Shown here: piece by piece, positions 46,800 to 58,859 of the stretch
Position numbering within the stretch: the stretch's first letter is position 1
Layout: every line of letters starts with the position of its first letter
Assembly: GCA_014529385.2 (NCBI GenBank)
Contig: CM043963.1
Location: 68,061,912 to 68,125,911, forward strand
From: Adiantum capillus-veneris
Taxonomy: Eukaryota; Streptophyta; Polypodiopsida; Polypodiales; Pteridaceae
Length of the DNA: 64,000 nucleotides
Direction of reading: 5' to 3'
The notes under the pieces: model-generated
What the model saw: only the letters and a program-made list of their open reading frames with translations
Database searches by the model: none
What the model was told of the DNA's origin: nothing
Made by a program: the position numbers and the translations under genes

Positions 46800-47215
46800 C
46801 CTAAGCTAGAAAGAGCTCACTCTCTTTTCTTTGATGGAGCATACAAAAGAACAGTGGACCAGTCTGCAACTGGCATCATCATTTTCAATGAGCAAAAGGA
46901 GAGGGTATTCTCCATTGGGCAGCTGTTACACTCCCACTCCAATAATGAAGCAGAGTAAGCGGCTTTAATTCTTCGATTAGAACAATGTATTTTGCAAGGA
47001 ATTCAACGTCTAAATGTGTTTGGAGATGCTTTGCTTTTGATAAAGCAGATAAATGGCACTTGGATTTGTGAAAATCGGGTTTTACTTGGCCAATTACGCC
47101 AGGTTAAGGATTTTTTAAGAAAGTATGAAGCAGTGCAATTATTTCACGTCCCTAGGACAAAAATCAAGAGGCAGATGCTTTAGCCAAGGAAAGAATACAA
47201 GACGTTCCCATAGGA
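46800..47215 (+). pseudogene. Second RNase H (Tat-like, plus strand)
   Basis: SLFFDGAYKRTVDQSATGIII (46818-46880) matches the first catalytic block of the archaeal-type RNase H found in Tat elements. NNEAE, a stop, then AALILRLEQCILQGIQRLNVFGDALLLI carries the next acidic positions. VQLFHVPRTK follows, and a frameshift near 47160 replaces the usual N.EAD block. This confirms the dual RNase H layout. Confidence 0.75.
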
Positions 47216-47230
47216 GCAATTAAACTAAAA

Positions 47231-48214
47231 ATGCTCCTCTTTCAAGGTAGCGATGTTATGCCTGATATCATCAGCTTCTTAGACACAGGAGAATGTCCTG
47301 AAGGGTACACTAAGGGCCAGAAACAATGGCTGGTGAGGAAGGCTACAAGATACCGCCTTATAAACAACAACTTATATTGTAAGGGCAAAGAACAGATTCT
47401 CAGGCGAGTGCCAACCTCCAGTGAGATCACAGAGGTAATCTTAAGTTTTCATGATGGTGTCTGTGACGGCCATTTTGCTTTAGATATCACCAGTAGGAAG
47501 ATTCTACAGGCAGGATTCTCTTGGCCTAGTCTGAACAGGGATGTGCATCATTGGTGTAAAACATGCAGAGCCTGTCAAGTGTCGAGTGATCGTACACTAA
47601 CCTATGAGCCACAGACTACTATCATCTCATATGGTCCGTTTGAAAAGTCGGGAATAGATGCAATTGATCCCTTACCAAGGGCCCAATCAGGTAAGCTATA
47701 CATTCTAGTTGGTGTAGACTACATGACTCGATGGGCTGAAGCAGCAGCCACCACGCGCATTACAGCCCAAGAGGTGGCAAAGTTCATATTTGAGCACATT
47801 TGTTGTCGTTTTGGCACACCTCTGGAGATAATATATGATAGGGGGCCAGGTTTCAGAGGTGACCTGGTGGGAGAACTGATGAAAAAGTTAGGCATTACAC
47901 ACCGACATTCCACACCATACTATCCACAGTGCAATGGCCTAGTGGAAAAGGTAAACGGCATGATCTATAAAATCATCACAAAACAGGTGAATAACCACAT
48001 AGGTGACTGGGATAAACATCTCATGGCCACTCTATGGGCCTACCAAACGACATTCCGAACATCATTAGGTTTCACCCCTTTCCATCTAGTATATGGAAAG
48101 GAGGCCATTCTACCCATCGAGGTACAAATAGCCAGCTTACGAGTCATGGCTAGCCAATTACAACACCCAATTGTCAATCTCCACAACCACATCCTGGATC
48201 TAGAAAGGCTCTAA
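47231..48214 (+). CDS. Integrase of a Tat-like gypsy element, open for 327 codons
   Basis: This is the best preserved enzyme in the window. Zinc-binding residues are H74, H81, C109 and C112. The core reads LVGVDYMTRW (D163), IYDRGPGF (D203) and NGLVEKVNG (E239), with D-X35-E spacing. LGFTPFHLVYGKEAILPIEV follows near residue 290. A stop at 48212-48214 separates it from the C-terminal domain (48302-48523), which has the KIQPRWEGPFIVKRHY and KTRVNGWRLKRYF motifs. The first Met is not a natural protein start: the enzyme would be cut from a Gag-Pol polyprotein whose upstream parts are broken. Confidence 0.75.
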   Translation: MLLFQGSDVMPDIISFLDTGECPEGYTKGQKQWLVRKATRYRLINNNLYCKGKEQILRRVPTSSEITEVILSFHDGVCDGHFALDITSRKILQAGFSWPSLNRDVHHWCKTCRACQVSSDRTLTYEPQTTIISYGPFEKSGIDAIDPLPRAQSGKLYILVGVDYMTRWAEAAATTRITAQEVAKFIFEHICCRFGTPLEIIYDRGPGFRGDLVGELMKKLGITHRHSTPYYPQCNGLVEKVNGMIYKIITKQVNNHIGDWDKHLMATLWAYQTTFRTSLGFTPFHLVYGKEAILPIEVQIASLRVMASQLQHPIVNLHNHILDLERL

Positions 48215-48523
48215 CTAGATAGGGAAGATGCAATCAATCACTATGCAGCGCAAGCAGAGCGACGCCGGCTCACCTTCAATCAAGGGCTTAAGAAAAAGGG
48301 CTTGAAAAAAGGCATGTTAGTATTGAGATATGACAACAGATTTGACACTAGGAAGGACAAGAAAATTCAACCCAGATGGGAAGGGCCATTCATTGTCAAA
48401 AGGCACTACGCAAACGGCAGTTACAAGTTGATGGAAGCATATGGGAGAATTCACAAGACTAGAGTCAATGGATGGAGGCTCAAGAGGTATTTTCTAAGGT
48501 TTGTGACCCAGAGTTCGTGCTAG
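48215..48523 (+). pseudogene. Integrase C-terminal domain (Tat-like, plus strand)
   Basis: After the stop the sequence resumes as an AINHYAAQAERRRLTFNQGLKK-type helix and then the barrel motif RYDNRF ... KIQPRWEGPFIVKRHYANGSYKLMEAYG. It ends at a stop after 48520. This domain normally binds DNA ends. Confidence 0.7.
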
Positions 48524-49173
48524 ATGTTCCAGAGGAGGGAGAACCCTCCAACTCCACTGCTAAAGAATCAGAAGTAGGGCTAGAAGCATGAATGCCTCTA
48601 GCCAAACAAAAGGGCTAATGACGGCCGATTTTCAAAACCGCGGCCGGAAGAACCAACCCCAATCAAGGAAGAGCACATTACCGGAAAAAATGGTAAAAAT
48701 GTTGTTTTTTTTTAACAATCACCACCCCTCTTCTATGCTTGGCCACCACGGGCTGCCCCTAGTTTGGCCACACTCCTCTCCATTATCACCAGAGGACAGA
48801 GGTCTCTCTCTCTCCAACCCGGGTCCGCCAACCCACCATCTCTCTCTTATCTCTGCTAGCCCAAAGGACACATAAAAACAAGTTGCCGCTGTCTTTTCTT
48901 CCACTGGCAAAGTCTCCCTCTCTCTCTTTCATTATTTTCCACACTCTCTCTCTTCTTCCCCGCTTGTCTTTCTCTCTCTAGTGGGCCGCCATACCTCACC
49001 CAACCTCTCCTCTCGTCCACACCCTCTTGACCTCTCTAGCCCTCTCTTCCCCTCTTGTTTTTTTTCCTCTGGTGGGCTGCCATATAATCTCCTCTATCCC
49101 ACACTCTCGCCACCTCGCCCCCCCTTCTATTTGTCCCTCATGGCGGGCCGTTTTATCTCTCTCCTTCACCCTA

Positions 49174-50300
<1,127 letters not shown>

Positions 50301-50932
50301 AAATCTTATTATTTCCCTATGCTATCGTTCACACACACACACACGCACACGCACTCTTGCTACTAAACACACACACCTACATACACTCACACAACCCCCA
50401 CATACATACGCACCTATATATATATATATACAAGCACACACGCCTACGTGCATGCACATATTCAAAAAAACACGCGCACGCCATACACACCCACCAAAAA
50501 AAAAAAGAAAACGAAGGAATCGACATCATCAACAAAGAAAAAGAAGGTCAAGTGGCGTGCCGTCGACCCCGAAACAAGAAAAGACGTCGAAGGTATGCCC
50601 CGATGGGCCCAGAAACTGACGAACGCACTACACCGACGTACTAGCAAGGCCTACCGTTCATCGACATCTCATCCACGACGCCTCTTCAGTGAAATCCGTA
50701 GGTTTTCATCATTTTTCTCCAGTTTCAAATCAGACCTTGTAAAAACCCCAATTGTAAATTGTCACCTCTCTCTAGGTGATGGTCACAAAGGCCCACCTAG
50801 GAGTTTTTAGTTTTTTAAATCCTCCAAAGACAAAGCAAGGGTCAACCATCGAGGGCCTAGCGCCTTGCTTTGTCTCTCCTAATTAAGGCCCTAACCTAAT
50901 CAGACTGCCCTAAACCTAAAGCAGCCAGCACC

Positions 50933-50942
50933 TATAAAAAGG
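50933..50942 (+). promoter_or_regulatory. Possible TATA box of the putative LTR
   Basis: TATAAAAAGG in a region otherwise free of microsatellites, with no host gene downstream. The assignment depends on the LTR call being right. Confidence 0.35.
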
Positions 50943-51292
50943 TATTGAGAGGTCACTATCAGGGGGGGGGGGGGGTCAGTACTTGGTAGCATCTTGGAGG
51001 GAGGGATTGGCAATACTTGTATCAAGAGAGAGGGGTTTAGTGTAGCATTTTGGGAATGAGCACTATGTGAAGAAGCCATGTCTACACCTTGACTCCAATA
51101 GTCCACACACACTCATGCTAGCAGAAATCTCTGTATCTATGAGTCACCTCTAGAGAGTGCACTATTAGGCTCACTATCTCTCTCTATCATCATGGTTGCC
51201 ACCTCGTCGAAAATAATATTGCTATTAATATTGCATTTGAAGTAGTTTTCCCTCACATCCCGAGGGCTTTTCATCACTTGCGTCCTCTCTCT

Positions 51293-51296
<4 letters not shown>

Positions 51297-51331
<35 letters not shown>

Positions 51332-51342
51332 GTGTGTGTGCA
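51297..51342. repeat. CT/GT microsatellite
   Basis: About 33 bp of CT followed by a short GT run. Confidence 0.9.
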
Positions 51343-51400
51343 GAGTTCATATCACTTTGAATCAGTATTGTCCTCATCCTAGCCATTCAAAGCTAGGTGG

Positions 51401-52170
51401 TGTCCCCCTGTTCACTTCACCGTGACCAGCTCGACGGCATCGACTCTTGGCATTTGAGGCCGCCGGGGTCCGTGTCGTGCTCTGCGGTCGCCGCCACTTT
51501 TGCTAATTAGCCTTCTAGGATGAGACATGCGCATCCCATTATGCTTCACCCTTTTTGTCTTGCAAGCACATATTCTTGTAGCCCATGTTGCCTTAATGCC
51601 ATTCATGGCATTGGTTCACAAATGTGATGCATATTTTGCTCATGGACCTCTCTTTTCTCTTTTTGGACTCTGTAGTGTACCTCATGGTTATGTGATTCAA
51701 TGTGCAATCCTTGTGTGATTTGAAGGCATAATATGTCTGTCCTTGATGTATCTAACCATCCTATACCACCAACTTGTGTACCACCAACTTGTGTACTAGA
51801 TGAAGAGTTTAAACTCATGAACCGACTCCGTCCAATTCTATATATAGTTTCTGTGGCGATAAAAAGAGAACATAGAAATTAATCAATAGAATATGAACGT
51901 GGAAAACTATAGAAATGAAATCTAATAGAATAAATAACCATAATTTGCCAATTGCTCAAGGAAGTTCACATCCATAGGATGGGTTGTAGGCTAATGTAAC
52001 CTTATCTATGTAGTATGTCCGTACAATCTTTTTTTTCGTTTGTTTTTAACGAAATCTACTTAGATGCGAAGGTCTTTGAGAAAAAAAAGTGAAGAATGAC
52101 ACGTGCAAAGGATTTTTAAATGAAGGAAAGGGGGGAAGGGTGGGGATCCAAGTGGTGTGATAAGGTGGGT

Positions 52171-52241
<71 letters not shown>

Positions 52242-53313
52242 ATGTGTGTGTGCGTACGCGCGCGCGTGCAGGGTCTGTTTGCGATAGTGATTGTTGTCTC
52301 TCTCTCTTGCTCTGCAGGGTCTGTTTGAGCACTGCCATTTCTTCGTCTTGGTATATTTGGTGTGCAGGTGAGGGGTGGCGTAACAGTGGCGTTCGTCTGC
52401 AGAACTTGCCATGCAGCGTACCTGTAATGATCATCATTGCTATCTCATCTTGCGCGGGTCAATGATCTTCATTGCTATCTCATCCTGGCTGACCCGTGCA
52501 CCTTGTGAACTCTGCATGGCATTCGTTTGCAGCTGTTTTGGTATACAGGTTTGTTATCCCCGTTCTGAATGCAATCAAAGGTGGAGATGTGGGATAAGAT
52601 AATGGTGGGAGAGGAGGACGCAAGGACAGGGTGAGCAGTCGATGGTGATGTAGAGGAGAGCAATCAGCAAGCTTGAGAGAGTACACAATTGGGGGGAAGG
52701 GCCGCAGGCAAAGGTCAATGCGCAAGGAGAAAGTGGACGCAGTGATAGCGTGTGGCAGCTTATAGCCTATTGGAGTTTATTTTTTCTCCCAGTGAAGCTC
52801 ATTTTCACCATGAGGAGGTTGATTAACTTCCGAATTCAGTGTGAGTAGATTGAAGCTGCTCCTAATTTCAACATGAGGAGATAGTGAAAGGTGCAATCAA
52901 GAGAGGCACACGGGGGGGGTTCCCGATTGCAGGTGGTGTTCGAGCTTGCACGTGCACACAAAGAGCTTCCAAGCTGCCAAGGTCAATCTTCATTGCCAAT
53001 CTCACACTAGGATTGAATTTCTCTACCGTTGCAAGAATGCTTGGACATGTGAGAGGACTGTGAAGCGGAGCGAATTGGGACAGGACAGGAGCATGAGGGG
53101 GAGAGAGATGGAGAGCGTGTGCATCGACTCCACCTATAATTGGGAAACACCCCCCCCCCCCCCCCCCCTCCCCGAGTCGCAGTAGCTCGTCTTGCGATGC
53201 CTACTCTCCTCCTACCTCCAATATGTTGCATTGTTCGGCCTCCAGACAAATCACATCGAGCTTCACGCTTCTCTCTCTCCACGTGGCATCCTCTCCCAAA
53301 TTATCCCTGATAT
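51401..53313. other. 1.9 kb without a supported gene
   Basis: It holds a CT array (about 52176-52226) that passes into GT and CG-rich alternation (52227-52266), and a twice-used GCAGGGTCTGTTTG (about 52268 and 52315). ATGATC.TCATTGCTATCTCATC occurs twice at about 52428-52490. A run of about 20 C lies at 53149-53168. Frames across it are short and unrecognised. Confidence 0.5.
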
Positions 53314-53957
53314 TTTCTCATAAATTCCCAAAATGCCCTTGAAATTTTCCAAAATTCTCAAAACACCCCTCATTATGAGATTAAATTTCACCAAAGACAA
53401 AATAATCTGTAACTTTTCATAAGAAGACTGATATGTCCCTCTAAATTCTTTTCCCAGTTTCTTTTTATAGGAATCACCAAAGATGCTTTTATAAAAGTTT
53501 AGATGAAACCTAAACTAAGTGGGGGAAAAGGAAGGGGGGATTTGGGAGGGACGCACATGGACGTGACAAAGAGAGGGAAAGAGAGAGATTTCCTCTATGT
53601 TCAAAGTGGTAAATTTATTCCGAGGGCACCATTTTTCGAAGAAAATGTGTCTCGACTTAATATCGTGCTATTTTCAGTTTCAAAATTTCCAATTGAGAGC
53701 AAAGGGAAAGGGACGAAAATAGTGTGAAAACCCAAAAAATAAACATAAATTTATAAAGGAAAAATACCCCTCTAATTTATGGAAATTTTCAAAATAGCCC
53801 TCAAATTTCAAAAATTCCCAAAATACCCCCATTAGTTTCTCACGAATTCCCTAAATGCCCTTCAAATTTTCCAAAACTTCCAAAATACCCCTGGTTGTGA
53901 GATTAAATATCTCCAAAAAAAAAAAAAAAATTGTAGCTTTTTGTGAGAAGACTGATT
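53314..53957 (+). repeat. Diverged direct repeats of about 122 bp
   Basis: TTCTCATAAATTCCC at 53314 and TTCTCACGAATTCCC at 53837 begin segments that stay similar through AAATGCCCTT.AAATTTTCCAAAA, ATTAAAT and AGAAGACTGAT, about 520 bp apart. A fragment of the same end (TATGTCCCTCTAGAAGACTGATTATG) recurs near 54680-54706. They may be parts of an unrecognised repeat family. Confidence 0.55.
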
Positions 53958-54456
53958 GTCTATCAATAGAAAATGCTAAAACTAGAATTTCCGTAGAAAA
54001 TGCTAAAAGGCTTTGGAGATGGATTGCTTCATTATTTGCCCTTTTGGGAAATTTCCTCTTCACAAATTCAAGGAAAGGGACTTTCTATGCTTGGAAAACT
54101 GAATTTTCCTAGATTTTTTGTGTGGAAGGCGAGGGTGGTGACGCCTGGAGAAAAGGCAGGGTGGTGCTGACGCATGAGCGAGGGGAAAAAAGATCAGCGA
54201 TTGTGTTTGTGTCGCGCTGACTGAGGTGGGAAGACGTGATGATCAAGCACATCAGGGGAGGAGGTGCTTGATGAAGTTCATAAGGACAGCAGGCAGTGCA
54301 CAACTGCAAACGGTGGTAGCGATGCTTTTGCCAGATTGCCTTGAGGGAATGTTAGGATGCGCAGGGCATCGTGAGGGAGGGCAAGATGTGCAAGACAAAG
54401 CCCAGCTTTCCTGTGTGGTCGACAGCACTGTTGGAAGATGCACGGCGAGCAAAATT

Positions 54457-54462
<6 letters not shown>

Positions 54463-54514
<52 letters not shown>
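54463..54514. repeat. (GA)n microsatellite
   Basis: About 50 bp of uninterrupted GA. Confidence 0.95.
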
Positions 54515-54517
<3 letters not shown>

Positions 54518-54829
54518 TGCCTAAGCGGTGTTTGCAGACACTGATGGCGATGGGGACGGGCACGAGGGCGGCTTCTGTTGATGGCGATAGGCCAATTCAG
54601 TTTTAAGTTTTGATTTAGAATTTGGAACATTCTCTTGGGATCACGATGGGTAATTAATTAATGTTTGTAAAATCGACCTAATATGTCCCTCTAGAAGACT
54701 GATTATGATGCCAATACATCATTGCGATTTCATTGAAGTACATCCACTCAAAGACTATCCAAATTCCTTTGAAGATTGCTACCAAGAAATCTCTTTGCAC
54801 TTACCAAAGTGAAAATGGGGTGAAAGGAC

Positions 54830-54975
54830 ATGCATTGACCAGTCTAGTTGTAGTGGGTAAAGTGCTAGAAACTCTCGTGGGGTGGGTTCAACCCTCCTTC
54901 ATGCAAAGGTTTAGAGAAAGCCTTCCTACGTGCGCAGCCAACGGTTCCAACGGAGCTTTCGGTGCCGTAGAGTTT
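54830..54975 (+). mobile_element. Possible tRNA-derived SINE fragment
   Basis: A box A-like TAGTTGTAGTGGGTAAAGTGC (54845 onwards) is followed 40 bp later by a box B-like GGTTCAACCC (54885-54894). This spacing and wording match the internal RNA polymerase III promoter of plant tRNA-derived SINEs. I see no clear target duplication or tail, and the cloverleaf does not fold as a tRNA gene. Confidence 0.35.
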
Positions 54976-55279
54976 TGATCGAGTTTGCCTTGGTTGCCCG
55001 CCTTAGGCGTTTGCCGTGATGGAGCCGTTGAGCTAGCGGTCGGTTGTGCTATACACACAGCCGTTGTCTTCTTTTACTGGAGTAGCCTATCAAGCGTAGG
55101 GCTACTACACGTGCGCTACTTTCTACTGCTACTCGGCCTTATCTTGCTTCTACTGCACATGCACATAAGCACTATGGGGCTCTCTTCCACGCGCCTGCTG
55201 CATGCAGATCATGAGAGAGAAGAGAGATGCGGCATACACATGGAAACTCACTTTTTCTCTTTCTCCCAAAAACGCTTGG

Positions 55280-55468
55280 TGAAGGGGATCGGGGAGCACC
55301 AGAGACGGAGAGTGAGCGAGAGAAGGAGACACACGACACACAGATATGGGTGGGGAGACTCAAAGAGAGGCAGCCCCCTATACACTTATGCTATGTATAA
55401 GGTATACAAGTCAATGGGCGCCCAGACTCTGGGCGGCCGGGCAAGGCACAGACGCCTATACCCCAACA
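55280..55468 (-). repeat. 3' LTR of the short copia element
   Basis: Minus-strand ends TGTTGGGGTATAGG...CCCCTTCA, 189 bp, equal in length to its twin. Confidence 0.92.
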
Positions 55469-55479
55469 ACCTCCCACTT
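55469..55479 (-). other. Polypurine tract of the short copia element
   Basis: AAGTGGGAGGT on the minus strand, directly before the 3' LTR. Confidence 0.8.
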
Positions 55480-55514
55480 AAAGGAGACTGTGCCTTTAAA
55501 TAAGGGAACCTAGT

Positions 55515-55898
55515 CTAAAGACTACAAAAGGTGAGAGAAAACCGCTCGCAACCAATGCCCACTGGCTGGCTGTGATCGTGTGCATCCGACTGTCCTGCTC
55601 CCGTGTAAGTCCATACACCACCAGACGTACTGCACACGTACTGCAAGTATGTATGCAATACCTGCATATCTCCCTCGTGCACTATGCTATCATCAGTCAA
55701 CAAACGACTGACAACCCCAACTGCAAATGCTCCCACTGCAGCTGCGATATCCGGTCTCAGGATCAACATCTCATACATGAGACCACCGAATGCCGATGCA
55801 ATGCTAGCAGGCCTTGCTAGCTCTACGGAGCATGCATCAACATATATATCCCTGGCAATAGGCATCTCTGACTGACAAGGCGTGTCAGCCACATGCAT
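55515..55898 (-). pseudogene. Remnant of the copia RT end/RNase H start
   Basis: The segment FGGLMYEMLILRPDIAAAVG...GVVSRLL followed by LQYVCSTSGGVWTY resembles the block in copia pol that follows the RT palm (LMY, RPDI, SR and YLxGT landmarks). It is in the same frame as the gag-protease frame upstream, separated from it by stops over about 45 bases. An insertion-like GAFAVG doubling interrupts the block. The RNase H catalytic part is absent. Confidence 0.6.
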
Positions 55899-55940
55899 CT
55901 CCTGACTGTCCGCAAAAGACGCATCAACCTATCATGCAAC

Positions 55941-57437
55941 CTAAGAGCAAACCAGCTGCTCTAGATGTCTGCTGGAAGACATATCCTGCACAACTATATC
56001 CCCATGCTCACTGTCGAGCATAGAAAGGAATGACTGCATAATCGCTGACATCTCAGTCTCCTCTGCAATCATCCACTGCAAACATGACCACTCAATCTGT
56101 TGTGACTCACTAGAGCTCTCATGCTCTAACTCCGTATGCATAGACTCTTGCACAACGTCCTCCTGTCGTGACTCACTAGAGCAAGACCCCTCTACCTGTC
56201 TATCCTGCATAGAAGTATCTCGCACAACTGACTCTCTGCTTTGCTCAGTCACTAGCAAAGCATGCATGTCTGACTCTGTCACCTCTCTATGTGACTGCTC
56301 AAGTCGTGCCCCAACTATGTGCACAACGAGCTCACTACTCTGTACTCCATGCAAAGCATCCTGCAACCCACAAGCAAAAGAGACTCGCCTGCTCTCTCGC
56401 TGTCTACCTGGCTGCATGATCACAGAGACAACACCGTCTCTCGAATGATCCACATGCAATGGGTAACCTGTACCACTCATGGCACCTCTCGCAATCACTA
56501 GCGAACCCAAATGCATCACAAAATCTCGCTCTCGTAGCGAAATCTGACATCCACAATCTCTAAGCTGACCAATCGAGATCAAATCCCGTCTGAGATCTGG
56601 CACATAACGCACATGACACAGGGTAAAGCTCATATCACTGGGCAAGGACAAACATATGTCTCCTGCACCCTCAATGTCATACACAACACCATCAACCATG
56701 TGCACACAACCAAGTCTCCCACTAGAAAACGTGCTAAACCACTCACGATGCGACGTGACATGGAAAGTAGCATCTGAATCTAGTAACCAATGTGAAGACA
56801 ATGTGCAATCCGATATGCAATCCGTAGACATAAGATCGTCTGAAGACAAGCTAGATGTAAATGTGACATCGCCGTCACAAGCATACTCAGTAACCACCGT
56901 ACTGATCTCACTAGCATCTGTCATGCCCAAATCTGCATCATGCATCTGTCGCCTCCGTTGTCTCAAACGCCTGAAACATCGACGCCTAATGTTCCCTCTA
57001 TGTCCACAATGCCAACATGTCAAGTCTCTATGCCGTCGAGACTTGCGTGTGGGACCAATCTCTCCCATGGACATAGAAGTGGGACTAGACTCCCCTGTAG
57101 ACATGGATATCGCGTACATAGCATGTAAACTCTGCCATAAAGCATGAGTTGTAGTCTCCCTCGAGACCTGCCAGTCAACAGACTCAACCAGATGCAAACG
57201 AATCGTAGACATTGCTAACTCATCAAGATCCTGCCAATCATCATCACGCATAGACTTGGGCTTCGCCGATAAACCACGCAAGGGTTTATCCTGCCCCAAA
57301 TCCGCCAATGCAACAAGCATATGCTCCTTCCAAGCAACAAAATCTGCACCATCAAACTGTGTCAGACCATAACGCTGGAAGTCAAATGAAAAATCAGCCA
57401 TAATGCTTGCAAAAGAGCAACCAACAATGAGTAGCAA
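55941..57437 (-). CDS. Shortened copia gag-protease frame, 498 codons
   Basis: The likely true start is Met13 (MADFSFDF), because copia gags begin with this kind of block. Residues 13-108 are the first half of a copia gag (QFDGADFVAWKEHM ... ALWQSLHAMYA). It then passes straight to the pre-knuckle segment, so the second half of the capsid is missing. The knuckle CWHCGHRGNIRRRC (141-154) has Asn where the His ligand is expected. The protease begins at WLLDSDATFHVT (217-228): Asp220 is present, but the usual DSG is DSD. VRYVPDLRRDLISIGQL and GTGYPLHVD mark the protease end and the pre-integrase block. From about 335 to 498 the sequence is Ser/Glu-rich and unrecognised. The frame is open throughout despite these losses. 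Confidence 0.7.
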   Translation of the reverse strand: MLLIVGCSFASIMADFSFDFQRYGLTQFDGADFVAWKEHMLVALADLGQDKPLRGLSAKPKSMRDDDWQDLDELAMSTIRLHLVESVDWQVSRETTTHALWQSLHAMYAISMSTGESSPTSMSMGEIGPTRKSRRHRDLTCWHCGHRGNIRRRCFRRLRQRRRQMHDADLGMTDASEISTVVTEYACDGDVTFTSSLSSDDLMSTDCISDCTLSSHWLLDSDATFHVTSHREWFSTFSSGRLGCVHMVDGVVYDIEGAGDICLSLPSDMSFTLCHVRYVPDLRRDLISIGQLRDCGCQISLRERDFVMHLGSLVIARGAMSGTGYPLHVDHSRDGVVSVIMQPGRQRESRRVSFACGLQDALHGVQSSELVVHIVGARLEQSHREVTESDMHALLVTEQSRESVVRDTSMQDRQVEGSCSSESRQEDVVQESMHTELEHESSSESQQIEWSCLQWMIAEETEMSAIMQSFLSMLDSEHGDIVVQDMSSSRHLEQLVCS

Positions 57438-58845
57438 ATGTCAACCAAATCAGCCCTAAACTGGCTCGAATCGCATCAACAAAAGTCTGCAAATATGGCT
57501 CAAAACCTGATGCAAAGTTGCACCAATAACCGTGCAAAACCTTGCACAAAATCACAAGTCAATATGACTTAATCGCGCATAAATATCTGAAAAAATTTTG
57601 GCAGAGTCTCCTTTGTAACTGGAGCAAAAATCTCAACAGTAAACCTCAAAGAGACAATAATACATGCCACAATGGCCAATCCGGGAATAAACTCGACCGG
57701 AATCACCTCACAAAGTCATACATATGAGCATACCCGCTCTTGCCGGAGTACCACTCAACGGCACCTCAAATGACAGACATGTGAGTGATGATTGCTGCCA
57801 AAATACCTTTCAATCGATGACCAAATGTCTGCCAGATAACTATAGCAACATTTCGCAAAACCTTGCAAGATCTGTCGCTATGCGCAATGCGAAATACGGC
57901 ACACAAGGGCATACACAAGTGACTCCAAACTCCAACCAAATGATGACTGAAAATCACCTGTCAAAGTGGGAGTAAACTCAACCACTAAACTGTCAAAGAG
58001 CAACCTACGGATATGTAGAAGCTATGGCGAGAACCTGGATAAAATCCAACAGAGTTTCTTCTATAAATTGAGCCAAATCTCAAATAATCTCAGCCATAAA
58101 CAAATACACAAATCCATATATGGCATACATAAACCGCCAAGACCATGGCAACATAGCTCACTCTCGCATGAGTGGCTCTCTGGACAAATGCATATCCAAA
58201 AACCTGTGTACACCTATGAATTTGCTGGTTGCTGCAGAAAATACTCCGTGTGTGTGAGATATACCAAAAACAGTGTTTTTGGGACCCGAAAGTGCACAAA
58301 TAAACCTACTGATGTACCTGCTGTAATTCAAAGCAGAATTTCAGAAAATAGACATCACCATCGCGTCCGGAGCGTGCCAAAACCCTGACCTAGACTCCTG
58401 GATCATGTAGATCTGACTCTGTATGACGGAGCTACGCAAAAAACTGCGTTTTAGAGCCCGAAAATGGCAAAAACGAGCTGCACACAGTCTTGAACCTGCT
58501 CCTGCTCCACTCTGCGTGATGCAATGTCCTCTCAATGCAAGCTCCAACGCAAGAGCTCTGCCACAACAGCATCCAAGCACTCGAATGTCAAGCTCTCCTC
58601 CGCCGAGCACTTCTCTAACGAGCTCCACTGAGCTCAAAAGCTCCTCTCACCAAGGAAGCCGCAACCGCCTCCTCGACCAAGCTTGACCACACCAAGCTCC
58701 TAAGCTCCAAAGACAATGCTCCTCAAGCTAAAATCTCTCTCCGTGAAACTCCACGATCGAACTCCACCGTCGAGAGCGAGCGAGCTATCGCGCGAGCTAT
58801 CGTCTCGAAGCTCTCAAAGCCGTCGTGCTCTCCGCGGTCACCATA
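57438..58845 (-). other. Leader of the short copia element (1.4 kb)
   Basis: Between primer site and gag. It is long for a copia leader and has no frame with family similarity. The part at 58640-58845 is rich in GAGCTATCG/GCTCTC-type short repeats. Confidence 0.55.
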
Positions 58846-58857
58846 GCTCTGATACCA
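58846..58857 (-). other. Primer binding site, initiator-Met tRNA (short copia)
   Basis: TGGTATCAGAGC on the minus strand, two bases inside the 5' LTR. Confidence 0.9.
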
Positions 58858-58859
58858 AT

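Larger units (their letters stand above)
43390..48618 (+). mobile_element. Tat-like Ty3/gypsy element, 5' LTR not found
   Basis: Gag, protease, RT, RNase H, second RNase H and integrase follow in order on the plus strand. It shares domain layout and motifs with the element at 19299-29142 (FPLPFQDE.LN.VAGHE, YNCG..GH), but it is clearly a different and diverged family. A candidate polypurine tract (acaaaagggctaa) ends at 48618. Confidence 0.8.

Noticed and set aside
50448..50810. Basic 120-codon frame as a possible nuclear protein
   Set aside because: Lies between a TA microsatellite and a putative TATA box in a likely LTR. There is no similarity I can name, and its Lys-rich start comes from an A-run.
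54841..54900. A tRNA gene
   Set aside because: Box A- and box B-like sequences are present, but acceptor and anticodon stems do not pair. A SINE fragment is more plausible.
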